33,711 bases of DNA. Source: a virus. Made by a program: the position numbers and the translations under genes. The notes below the pieces were generated by a model. The model ran no database searches. It had not been told where the DNA came from and saw only the letters and a program-made list of their open reading frames with translations. The stretch spans positions 1 to 33,711 of IMG/VR virus record IMGVR_UViG_3300026521_000361. One strand, 5' to 3'. Below, in pieces: positions 1 through 6,008 of this stretch. The stretch's first letter is position 1. Each line of letters starts with the position of its first letter.

Positions 1-36
1 GGTAACACACACATATTTCTACAAAGGAGGTGCATT

Positions 37-111
37 ATGGAACACGTAATAGGCTACACACTAATAGCGTTTATCTACATAATCCTTGCATACATTGAGT
101 ATGCACACTAG
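37..111 (+). CDS. 24-residue hydrophobic membrane peptide
   Basis: The frame encodes MEHVIGYTLIAFIYIILAYI plus EYAH and a stop, so almost the whole peptide is one transmembrane helix. A very strong Shine-Dalgarno (AAAGGAGG, 23-30) lies 6 bases before the ATG, the best in the first kilobase. Function is unknown. Its size, hydrophobicity and position next to a structured non-coding region resemble type I toxins, and bases 137-142 (CACCTC) can pair with the SD (GAGGTG, 27-32). It could equally be a small subunit or accessory peptide of a gene to the left of the window. The neighbouring left context is missing, so the operon cannot be judged. Confidence 0.5.
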   Translation: MEHVIGYTLIAFIYIILAYIEYAH

Positions 112-373
112 CTAACTTATGAGAGTAAGAGCCTACCACCTCTTGCTCTCTACTACTATCAACTATGCTTCATTCATCCATAACCTCGCTTGATAGGTTA
201 GTGGGTATCTACTTTAACAAGTGCCAATCCTGCGTGGCACATCTATAAGTCAATTCCTAAAAGCTTTGCTTGAAACAATTATCATCAAGCCTCAATATCT
301 ATGCGTATTGCTATCGCCTTCACTTTTAGGAACTCAAAACAAAGTTAAGCTAAAAAGCTGTTTTTTTGTTTTG
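112..373 (+). ncRNA. Inverted-repeat-rich intergenic region, possible structured RNA
   Basis: No credible gene is seen in 112-512, but four strong inverted repeats lie in the first 260 bases. They are 121-131/140-150 (11 bp with one G-U), 221-226/235-240 (perfect, loop 8), 254-263/323-332 (perfect 10 bp) and 335-343/365-373 (perfect 9 bp, with nested AGCT/AGCT and a T-rich right arm). Inside the 254-332 stem are two more hairpins, 268-273/285-290 and 293-297/306-310, giving a three-way-junction shape. The last hairpin could serve as a terminator. Strand is assumed. The region may be a small RNA, the structured 3' UTR of the 24-residue peptide, or part of a recombination site. Confidence 0.35.
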
Positions 374-384
374 TTGATACAATG

Positions 385-399
385 TTACCGATATGGAAA
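385..399. promoter_or_regulatory. Repressor operator, left pair, distal site
   Basis: TTACC-GATAT-GGAAA matches the TTACC-N5-GGTAA palindrome of the repressor/Cro intergenic region with one arm mismatch. Its centre (392) is 34 bp from the next operator centre (426), the same spacing as between two operators in the control region. Confidence 0.6.
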
Positions 400-418
400 T
401 AAAAGTAAGCTTAATTTG

Positions 419-433
419 TTACCTAAATGGTAA
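419..433. promoter_or_regulatory. Repressor operator, left pair, proximal site
   Basis: TTACC-TAAAT-GGTAA has perfect arms. Bases 419-435 are an exact inverted copy of 3034-3050 in the repressor control region. The site ends 7 bp before a TATAAT box (441-446), so bound repressor should block that promoter. Confidence 0.75.
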
Positions 434-440
434 TTTATGA

Positions 441-446
441 TATAAT
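441..446 (+). promoter_or_regulatory. -10 box of the lipoprotein gene promoter
   Basis: TATAAT lies 66 bp before the chosen ATG at 513 and directly after an operator. The TTGTTA at 416-421 is a poor -35 with 19-bp spacing, but Campylobacterota promoters usually lack a conserved -35. A second TATAAT at 489-494 would start transcription almost at the ribosome site, so it is less likely. Confidence 0.55.
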
Positions 447-512
447 TCTTTTTGTAATTAACGAAATATGTATTATTGTGAGTTTAGGTATAATTATGAA
501 AAAAGGATTTTT

Positions 513-935
513 ATGAAAGTTTTATTAGTGTTATTTGTTTTGTATAGTAGTTTGCTATCATGTGATTTAAAGAGAGGATATACAGGGTACTGGTCTATGA
601 GTTGGGAAAAGGGCACAGGAGATGTTAAGATGTATATAACATTAAGAGAAAAAGATGGTGGAAATATTATTTATTCAGCAGTCTTCTTAGAAAATCGTGA
701 TGTTAAAATTGAAAAGAATGGAGATAGAATTACATTATATTTTGGAAAATCAATTTTCGGATATGATAGGGAGAATAATAAGCCAATTTATTATGATGTA
801 GTTTTCAATGGCACTGTTAGTGATGATTGTAACAAGATAGACTTAAAAGCTGATCTTGGCGATGGTAAAAGTATTAATATGTGGTTTGACTACAATGAAA
901 CATATCAATCATTGACAACTTGGAAGTATAGATAA
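513..935 (+). CDS. Small phage lipoprotein, repressor-regulated
   Basis: The start at 513 is preferred over an in-frame ATG at 468. It gives a lipoprotein signal peptide (MKVLLVLFVLYSSLLSC, lipidated Cys17) and has AAAAGGA just upstream, whereas the longer form buries the signal. The mature part, about 124 residues, looks all-beta, with alternating polar and aromatic residues and no recognisable catalytic motif. Asp18 follows the lipidated Cys; in enterobacteria Asp at +2 retains lipoproteins in the inner membrane, but this rule may not hold here. Two repressor operators and a TATAAT box precede the gene. Phage lipoproteins of this size often act in surface change or superinfection exclusion, but no specific function is recognised. 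The stop lies 7 bp from the end of the converging toxin gene. Confidence 0.75.
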   Translation: MKVLLVLFVLYSSLLSCDLKRGYTGYWSMSWEKGTGDVKMYITLREKDGGNIIYSAVFLENRDVKIEKNGDRITLYFGKSIFGYDRENNKPIYYDVVFNGTVSDDCNKIDLKADLGDGKSINMWFDYNETYQSLTTWKYR

Positions 936-942
936 TTTTAAG

Positions 943-1299
943 TTAATTGCTCAATAATTCTAAATCATCACAACCGACAAAAAGTGACTTACAGTTTCTT
1001 TTGTCTTTTATAATTCTCTCATACTCTCTATGTTTTCCTATCCAGGAGGCTATGTATATAGTCTCATCTTCACACTCTTTTACACTTATGAGTATTCTTA
1101 CTTGTGTTTGTGGAAGTACTGTGATAGATATGATAGTGTATGCTTTTTTACAGGATATTTTATGTGGTCTTATATCTTTATTTTTTGGATCTTCTTTGAA
1201 AATATCTATTGTTTTTTGATATTGCTCAAGAGTGATAAGCTTTTTAGCTACTAGCCTATCACGCTTCTTGAAGAAGTTTGGAGTCGCTTTTACTATCAA
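943..1299 (-). CDS. RelE/ParE-superfamily toxin
   Basis: This 118-residue protein has the RelE/YafQ layout: an N-terminal helical hairpin (residues 5-40), then beta strands, with a C-terminal IASWIGKHREYERI segment (83-96) matching the family's 'iG.H.eYdr' ending. Such toxins are usually ribosome-dependent mRNA endonucleases. Basic residues near 44-52 (RPHKISCKK) are plausible RNA contacts, but catalytic residues cannot be assigned safely. The gene overlaps the end of the upstream putative antitoxin by 41 bp, which implies translational coupling. It is slightly longer than typical RelE (about 95 residues), with a C-terminal extension containing two Cys. Confidence 0.75.
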   Translation of the reverse strand: MIVKATPNFFKKRDRLVAKKLITLEQYQKTIDIFKEDPKNKDIRPHKISCKKAYTIISITVLPQTQVRILISVKECEDETIYIASWIGKHREYERIIKDKRNCKSLFVGCDDLELLSN

Positions 1300-1732
1300 G
1301 GTAAGCCTGTGCAGTTTTTTGTGATATGCTAAATTCTATGTTTACTAATGTAGAGTATAGCTCCTCATAGGCATCTAGCAGTGTTGTTTTAAATATGTTA
1401 TCTATAGATTTAATATCTACAGTATCTATAATATTTTCTACTTCATCTTTGAGTTGAGACACTTCATCATCAACAACATTTAAAAGTTCTAAATCTTCAT
1501 CAATATTGTGTATCTCATAAAGTTCTATAAAGTCTCTTATAGTTTGAGCCTTTGCATTTGCTTCATGTGCTGATGCTGTTAATTGCATTACTGTATTTTG
1601 AAGATTTTTTATCTTTTTTTTGAGTAGATAATCTTCTTTATACGATGCAATAGTATCAATAACGCTATTTAAAGCTGTTTCAATATCGAAAGTAGGAAAT
1701 ATCTGTTGTTGGTTTAAATGTAGTGCATTCAT
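1259..1732 (-). CDS. Putative antitoxin, coiled-coil rich
   Basis: The protein has 157 residues and is predicted almost wholly alpha-helical. The region from about 37 to 120 is rich in heptad-like Leu/Ile/Val spacing and acidic residues. No RHH, HTH, AbrB or Phd DNA-binding fold is evident, and it is longer than common antitoxins (60-100 residues). Its role is inferred from position: it lies upstream of, and overlaps, the RelE-like gene. AAGGAG stands before the ATG, with a TACAAT-like box further up on the minus strand. It could be a two-part protein with a C-terminal toxin-binding segment (about 125-157). It could also be unrelated to toxin control. Confidence 0.5.
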   Translation of the reverse strand: MNALHLNQQQIFPTFDIETALNSVIDTIASYKEDYLLKKKIKNLQNTVMQLTASAHEANAKAQTIRDFIELYEIHNIDEDLELLNVVDDEVSQLKDEVENIIDTVDIKSIDNIFKTTLLDAYEELYSTLVNIEFSISQKTAQAYLDSKSDSKLLQEA

Positions 1733-1774
1733 CCAATATCTCCTTTTTCTTTTTGTAATTGTAGCATAAGTGTA

Positions 1775-2368
1775 TTAATGTTTAGTATTTATACCTTGTT
1801 GCTTCAACATATCATTAAGATTTTCAGTAAAATTGATTATTTTTGCATTTTTTAGAATTTGTTTAGGAAGCATAAATGTACCATTAGCACACTTTATCAT
1901 CACCTTATCTTTTGTATGTCTAAATTTTGTTATTTTTGTAACATTATAAAGATGTAAGTCATCTACAATAATTTGAGGTGAATTTTTATTTCCTTTAGAA
2001 AAGTCTGTCTTTTCAAAAGTATTTATTTCATTATCATCATTTGTATATGACTGACGTGAAATTTCTTCATTATTATAATGTCTTTTATTTTTGTTATTTC
2101 TTATGCAATTTTGGTACTCAATCTCTGCATTTCTTTTATCTACTTGATACTGCAGAAAATTATCAATTTCTGTTGTATTTTCTTGTCCTTTTTTTAGATA
2201 TGATTTTCTTTTATTGCATTTATTATTTTGTATATAATTATTGTCAAATTTAATATTTTGTTTTATTTCATCAATATCGTCTATCATATTTCTAAATTGA
2301 CCATACTCATTTGCATCCATAGCAAATACTGTAGTAAATATTAGTATAAAAAATGAAATTTTTATCAT
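1775..2368 (-). CDS. Secreted protein with an ejection-protein-like motif
   Basis: The N-terminus is a Sec signal peptide (MIKISFFILIFTTVFA, cleavage about residue 16), so the mature 180 residues should be periplasmic. The middle is Asn/Lys-rich and probably helical or disordered; the C-terminal third (about 130-185) looks like a small alpha/beta domain with KCANGTFMLP. Residues 61-81 (GQENTTEIDNFLQYQVDKRN plus A) align without gaps to residues 79-99 of the phage protein at 24270-25097, with 14 of 21 identical. The gene starts 12 bp after the repressor gene, with its SD (AAAGGA) overlapping the repressor end, so it is probably made in lysogens. Function is not established; blocking of phage DNA entry is the leading hypothesis. 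Confidence 0.6.
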   Translation of the reverse strand: MIKISFFILIFTTVFAMDANEYGQFRNMIDDIDEIKQNIKFDNNYIQNNKCNKRKSYLKKGQENTTEIDNFLQYQVDKRNAEIEYQNCIRNNKNKRHYNNEEISRQSYTNDDNEINTFEKTDFSKGNKNSPQIIVDDLHLYNVTKITKFRHTKDKVMIKCANGTFMLPKQILKNAKIINFTENLNDMLKQQGINTKH

Positions 2369-2380
2369 TGTAAAATCCTT

Positions 2381-2959
2381 TTATAAATCCGAAATTATCT
2401 TAATGGCTTTAGCACATCTAAGCTCATCTTCCTTAACCATTATAGGCGTAAATCCGTCAGTATTTAGAGGGTATAGTGTTACTATTCCATCTTTTAGCAT
2501 AAACTTTTTAAGTCCGCTATCTCCATCATTTGTAGTGTAGTGTACTATGTTTCCATTTTCACATGGAGCATCTTTATCACACATCACAATATCCCCATGA
2601 GCAATGCGTGGAAGCATACTATCACCCTCAGCAGTAACAGCATAGACACCATCACGAGCAAATTTATCAGGTACAGGTATATACTCAATAATATCATCGT
2701 ATGACTGGCTAGGAACTCCACATGATGCAATTCCTATAAGAGGTATTTGTTTAACTTTTATTGTATCAATATCATGTAGATAGTCAGTTGATACATTAAA
2801 AAATTCAGCAATTTTAGGTATTAATGATGTAGGTATTTCTCTTTTGCCTTTTGCATATCTATTTACATTAGTAGGAGTTTCATTTAAAAACTCAGCCAAT
2901 CTTCTTTGACCACCTCTGCCATAGTCTTCTAATAATTTATTTAATTTTTGATACAGCAC
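2381..2959 (-). CDS. CI/LexA-type repressor, HTH plus S24 autopeptidase
   Basis: This 192-residue protein has an N-terminal XRE-type helix-turn-helix (about 3-62, RRLAEFLNETPTNVNRYAKG) and a C-terminal LexA/UmuD-type S24 domain (about 72-192). The expected self-cleavage site is Cys80-Gly81. The nucleophile is Ser114 in EGDSMLPRI, and the general base is Lys151 (or 152) in SGLKKFML. All elements look intact, so RecA/SOS-dependent inactivation and prophage induction are expected. The start is GTG with AGGGAG upstream. Three operators lie just upstream, one overlapping its own TAAAAT -10 (2984-2989, minus strand), which suggests autoregulation. Confidence 0.93.
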   Translation of the reverse strand: MLYQKLNKLLEDYGRGGQRRLAEFLNETPTNVNRYAKGKREIPTSLIPKIAEFFNVSTDYLHDIDTIKVKQIPLIGIASCGVPSQSYDDIIEYIPVPDKFARDGVYAVTAEGDSMLPRIAHGDIVMCDKDAPCENGNIVHYTTNDGDSGLKKFMLKDGIVTLYPLNTDGFTPIMVKEDELRCAKAIKIISDL

Positions 2960-2983
2960 AATATCTCCCTTATGTAATGAAAT

Positions 2984-3053
2984 ATTTTACCATATAGGAA
3001 ATATCCATTATGGTAACAATTTAAGCTTTTGTTAATTACCATTTAGGTAATAT
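2984..3053. promoter_or_regulatory. Divergent repressor/Cro control region with three operators
   Basis: Three copies of a 15-bp palindrome are visible. They are TTACC-ATATA-GGAAA (2987-3001), TATCC-ATTAT-GGTAA (3002-3016) and TTACC-ATTTA-GGTAA (3036-3050), with centres 15 and 34 bp apart. The first overlaps a minus-strand TAAAAT (2984-2989) facing the repressor gene. The third overlaps a plus-strand TAATAT (3048-3053) facing the Cro-like gene. The layout matches a lambdoid switch with three sites and two opposed promoters. Confidence 0.8.
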
Positions 3054-3059
3054 TTCTTT

Positions 3060-3302
3060 ATGAAAATAATTGATATTGAAAAAAAGACAAACTATTCATC
3101 TGCAAATATTATTAGATGGCTTAATAAGTCAAGACCTATTAAACTTGAAACAGCTAGGGATATTTCAAAAAAAATGAAAGTTCCTATAACAATCTTTGAA
3201 GATGCAAATGTTCAAATCAAATATCTTGGTAAATCTTACCTACAAGAAAATAATACTAAATCAAAAAAAAGTGAACAAGTGATGAAAGGTGCGAAGCAAT
3301 GA
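3060..3302 (+). CDS. Cro-like HTH regulator, probably leaderless
   Basis: The 80-residue protein has an XRE/Cro helix-turn-helix in its first 50 residues (YSSANIIRWLNKSRPIKLET) and a short basic tail (KSKKSEQ). It is transcribed divergently from the repressor and is the first early gene, the position of Cro, so it probably competes for the same operators. No Shine-Dalgarno is seen before the ATG. The TAATAT box at 3048-3053 predicts a transcript start at about 3060, the A of the ATG, so a leaderless mRNA is likely. The stop overlaps the next gene's start (ATGA). Confidence 0.75.
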   Translation: MKIIDIEKKTNYSSANIIRWLNKSRPIKLETARDISKKMKVPITIFEDANVQIKYLGKSYLQENNTKSKKSEQVMKGAKQ

Positions 3303-3544
3303 GAACAGGTGTGCTATTTGGAGAGAATGAAGAGAGTGATGAAGATAAGAAGTTAAATCGCATTACTACAAGTTTTGATGATGAGACTTTTAGGTTTATC
3401 GACGAGATAGCAAAATCAAAAGGTTACTCTCACAGCAAAGTAGTAAATATTCTTTGTAAGTCTGTTTTTAGAGATGTGAAGGATCAAGCAACTTTAATTG
3501 TTGAAAATCCTATTGCTGTAGCGTTTGATTTAGTAACGAAGTAG
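3299..3544 (+). CDS. Ribbon-helix-helix DNA-binding protein
   Basis: This 81-residue protein contains a ribbon-helix-helix core at about residues 20-60: a strand NRITTSFDD, helix ETFRFIDEIAKSKG and helix SHSKVVNILCKSVF. Proteins of this fold bind DNA as dimers and act as phage early regulators (Arc/Mnt-like) or antitoxins. It overlaps the Cro-like gene by 4 bp, so the two are translationally coupled and probably both belong to the genetic switch. No toxin partner follows; the next 263 bp are non-coding. Confidence 0.65.
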   Translation: MRTGVLFGENEESDEDKKLNRITTSFDDETFRFIDEIAKSKGYSHSKVVNILCKSVFRDVKDQATLIVENPIAVAFDLVTK

Positions 3545-3807
3545 CTTTGTAGAGTGTCTTTTGAGGCACTTTATCAAGGTTATTGATGCCCTTGCAACTG
3601 GCAGGCTGCAAGAGCGATGAAATCAGTAATCTGAAATCAATACAAAAGAAGTCAATTACACGAGGCAAAAGACAACAAAAAATTATATCGTTTTTTGCCT
3701 TAGTGTTTCAACTAAACTAATTTCAAAAAGGGTAAGCGGTGTTTATGTGGTGTTAGACCGCTTAACCTTACTCTTTTTGAAGTTGCTAACACCAAAAGGC
3801 AATAAAA
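3545..3807 (+). ncRNA. Structured early leader with possible pseudoknot
   Basis: The gap holds no credible gene but has several inverted repeats. They are 3553-3558/3565-3570 (one G-U), 3591-3596/3607-3612, 3663-3670/3693-3700 (AGGCAAAA/TTTTGCCT) and a large hairpin, 3722-3730/3773-3781 enclosing 3733-3740/3757-3764 (TAAGCGGT/ACCGCTTA). The loop of the large hairpin contains GGTGTTAG (3749-3756), which can pair with CTAACACC (3786-3793), immediately before the AAAAGG ribosome site of the next gene. An H-type pseudoknot that gates translation, or an antitermination element between immediate-early and replication genes, would fit. Neither is proven. Confidence 0.45.
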
Positions 3808-4035
3808 ATGAGAAAGCACGCAAAAGCGATCCTCAAAAAACTATACGAAACAAAATCAAAACTTACGGCTACAGATTTTAACTACATATCAAATCCTAAT
3901 CAATACTTTTGTGAACTAGAAAATGCAGGACTTATAACAAGTGAATGGGCTAAAAGAGGTGATGCCAAAGTAAAGCTTAGATACATAGCAAACAATCAGC
4001 TAAAGAAAGCTAAGCAAGTTCTAGGTGCTGCATAA
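3808..4035 (+). CDS. Small winged-helix-like early protein
   Basis: This 75-residue basic protein reads like a winged helix-turn-helix. It has a helix (AKAILKKLYETKSKLTATDF), a second helix around NPNQYFCELENAGLI, and a strand-turn-strand wing (TSEWAKRGDAKVKLRYI). This layout is common in small phage DNA-binding proteins that discriminate DNA ends or regulate early genes. The specific family was not recognised. It sits behind the structured leader, and its stop overlaps the ATG of the replication initiator-like gene by one base, so the two are in one operon. Confidence 0.55.
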   Translation: MRKHAKAILKKLYETKSKLTATDFNYISNPNQYFCELENAGLITSEWAKRGDAKVKLRYIANNQLKKAKQVLGAA

Positions 4036-4817
4036 TGAAAAATATACTACAGGCACTTAATGAAAGACCTATTGCATACTATCCTGCATACAGAAAGATA
4101 ACAGGATCAACAACAGCAGCTATCTATTTGTCTCAGGTTATGTACTGGTTTAGTAAAAAAGACAAATTTTTCAAGACAGATGCAGAGATAATGGAAGAAA
4201 CTCTACTTACTAGAAAAGAGATTGAGAATGCAAAAAAACTTATAAAAAAGCTTGATTTTATAACAATAACAAGAGAGGGTATTCCTGCAAAAACATACTA
4301 TGAAATTGACTGGAATAAATTTGCAGAATGTTTAAATAATCTTGAAAAAGAGTGTGAAAATGATGGTGAAACAAGTAACCACGAAAAGTGTAGCACTGTT
4401 TCCCCAAAAGGTGGAAACTGTACTCCCCAAAAAGACGAAACTATTATAGTAAAATCTTTGACTAAGACTACAACAGAGATTACAACTGAGACTTCTATAA
4501 AAAATACACAAAAAGGCTACGAAGACTTCATCAAGCTTTTAAAATCTCAAGCTCCTATCAAATCAAAAGTTACAAAGACTAGAGACGGATATAACTTCTT
4601 CAAGCAAATAGCAGACAAAGAAAAACTGCTGCATGACTACATAGCACATCAGCACGATAAAAAAGAGTTTGCTAAACGCATTACTCCGTTTATGGAAGAT
4701 TACAACACTATGCCAACTCAAACAAGCACTACAAGTGGAACAATGCAGGCAGCAGGGCAGTGGGCTATGAATAAACTCAATGGTCCACATACTCAACAAG
4801 GAGGTGCAATATGCTAA
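4035..4817 (+). CDS. Replication initiator-like HTH protein
   Basis: The first 95 residues match a family of phage/plasmid replication proteins. The matching pattern is 'IAYYPAYRKITGSTTAAIYL' then a 'QVMYWF' helix, EIMEETLLTRKEIENAKKLI as recognition helix, and a wing ending in YYEIDW. Residues 115-160 are a low-complexity Thr/Glu/Lys linker, and the C-terminal 100 residues are helical. Such proteins are placed like lambda O: they bind the origin and recruit a helicase loader. The next gene is loader-like and overlaps by 7 bp, which supports this. The origin may be inside or near this gene, but no convincing iterons are seen. Confidence 0.65.
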   Translation: MKNILQALNERPIAYYPAYRKITGSTTAAIYLSQVMYWFSKKDKFFKTDAEIMEETLLTRKEIENAKKLIKKLDFITITREGIPAKTYYEIDWNKFAECLNNLEKECENDGETSNHEKCSTVSPKGGNCTPQKDETIIVKSLTKTTTEITTETSIKNTQKGYEDFIKLLKSQAPIKSKVTKTRDGYNFFKQIADKEKLLHDYIAHQHDKKEFAKRITPFMEDYNTMPTQTSTTSGTMQAAGQWAMNKLNGPHTQQGGAIC

Positions 4818-5398
4818 GTGAGATTGTATTTGCAAAAGGAATGACTTTTTTAAGCATAGCACTAGGAGAAAAAGATCTTAACGATGCAAAGCTAGATGTT
4901 TACTATGCGGTGCTTAAAGAGATGAGTGATGAGAGTTTTGAGAAAAGCATAGAGAGAGTTGCAAAGACTAGAAAGTTTAAAGGGCTACCTACTCCTGCTG
5001 AGATACTTGAGCATGATACGACTAGAGATGTACTCTTTGCAGATGTTGATAAAGAAGCCAAAGCGATGTATGACAAGTTCTATGCAGAGTGTGGCGCAAT
5101 GCTTGAGTTTTGTACTGCAAACAGAGACACAATACCAAGCGACAGAGAGTTTTTTAGAAACTGCAACTATGCAGAGCTAAAGACAAAGCATGGAGATAAA
5201 GCATACACGAAAAAAGAGCTTTATGTACTCAATGCACTAGGCGGTGGCGATTGGCTCATTGACATAAAAAACTATGAAAACAGTGCCGTAGTTGTTGCAA
5301 AGATCGCAGCAGAGATACAAAGAGCAATAGAGATTAAATACTTAGCTACGAACTCGATAGAGAGTAAGAGAGTTAAGAAAATGATAGGAGCTGCGTGA
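4811..5398 (+). CDS. Helicase-loader-like replication protein
   Basis: This is a 195-residue, largely helical protein. The stretch around residues 22-68, with YYAVLKEMSDESFEKSIERV and then TRKFKGLPTPAEILE, resembles the helical domain of G39P/lambda P-type helicase loaders and related phage replication proteins. The role inferred is delivery of host DnaB to the origin marked by the upstream initiator. The start has an excellent SD (AAGGAGGTG), very like that of the 24-residue peptide gene at 37. It overlaps both neighbours. Family membership rests on pattern and gene order, not on a catalytic motif. Confidence 0.55.
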   Translation: MLSEIVFAKGMTFLSIALGEKDLNDAKLDVYYAVLKEMSDESFEKSIERVAKTRKFKGLPTPAEILEHDTTRDVLFADVDKEAKAMYDKFYAECGAMLEFCTANRDTIPSDREFFRNCNYAELKTKHGDKAYTKKELYVLNALGGGDWLIDIKNYENSAVVVAKIAAEIQRAIEIKYLATNSIESKRVKKMIGAA

Positions 5399-5589
5399 TG
5401 TATAAATTCGTAGAGTATTCAAACAGACAAGATAAACCATTTATGATCGTTGGCATTGTAACTGAGCAAGAGATAACAGTAGGTTTTACAGTTGCAGACA
5501 AAAATATGCAGCGTGCTACAGATAAGAACTTCAAAACAGCAGAGAGAGCTATGAAGTGGGCTGATGAGAACTATAAGGCTTTAGTGTGA
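5398..5589 (+). CDS. Small unknown early protein
   Basis: The product is 63 residues if the ATG at 5398 is used; a GTG one codon earlier is also possible. It looks like a small beta-alpha fold with strands MIVGIVTEQEITVGFTVA and a helix TAERAMKWADENYKALV. No family was recognised. It overlaps the preceding stop and the following RusA start, so it is in the replication/recombination operon and is probably an accessory of replication or nucleotide handling. Nothing in it shows a specific role. Confidence 0.55.
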   Translation: MYKFVEYSNRQDKPFMIVGIVTEQEITVGFTVADKNMQRATDKNFKTAERAMKWADENYKALV

Positions 5590-6008
5590 GCATAAGCATA
5601 ATAAACGATATTGATGCAGTCGTAGTTGATTTAGAACCTATGGCAGCATCACGACCAAGATTTAGCAAATATGGAACTTATAACAATTCTAAATACACGA
5701 ACTACAAGAGTGCTTTTTTACTCAAAGCAAAGCAACAAAACAAGAAGTTTCTAACAGGAGCTTTGAGATTAGATGTTTTGTTTGTGATGCCTATTCCAAA
5801 GAGTTGGAGTAAAAAGAAGAGATTAGCAAGTGTAGGGCAGCCACATATTTGTAAGCCAGATGCAGATAACTTAGTAAAGGCTATGCTTGATGCTTTAGAG
5901 GGAACTATCTACAAGAACGATAGCCAAGTGTATAGCATTAATGCAAAAAAAATTTATGGTAACAATCCTAGAACTATTTATATTTTAGAGGAGATTAAAA
6001 ATGACTAA
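5586..6008 (+). CDS. rusA: RusA-family Holliday junction resolvase
   Basis: This 140-residue protein carries the RusA signature KPDADNLVKAMLDAL (90-104) followed by NDSQV (111-115). The conserved acidic residues D92, D94, D102 and D112 include those that bind metal in this family. The N-terminal MAASRPRFSK and the PIPKSWSKKKR segment also match. RusA homodimers cut four-way DNA junctions, and in phages they resolve recombination or branched concatemers before packaging. The start codon is GTG, overlapping the previous TGA. Length is close to the usual 120-140 residues. Confidence 0.92.
   Translation: MSISIINDIDAVVVDLEPMAASRPRFSKYGTYNNSKYTNYKSAFLLKAKQQNKKFLTGALRLDVLFVMPIPKSWSKKKRLASVGQPHICKPDADNLVKAMLDALEGTIYKNDSQVYSINAKKIYGNNPRTIYILEEIKND

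Noticed and set aside
221-433. 70-residue plus-strand frame in the left intergenic region
   Set aside because: GTG start without a ribosome site; the frame is crossed by several inverted repeats and ends inside an operator, so it is better explained as non-coding.
947-1219. Plus-strand frames opposite the toxin gene
   Set aside because: They are antisense to a well-supported RelE-like gene, with no ribosome site and composition of a shadow frame.
2041-2253. 70-residue plus-strand frame opposite the secreted protein
   Set aside because: Phe/Tyr/Leu-rich translation typical of the complement of an Asn/Lys-rich gene.
4459-4500. Short ACTACAACAGAG/ATTACAACTGAG repeats as origin iterons in the initiator gene
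   Set aside because: They can be explained by a Thr/Glu low-complexity linker; copies are few, irregular and not palindromic.
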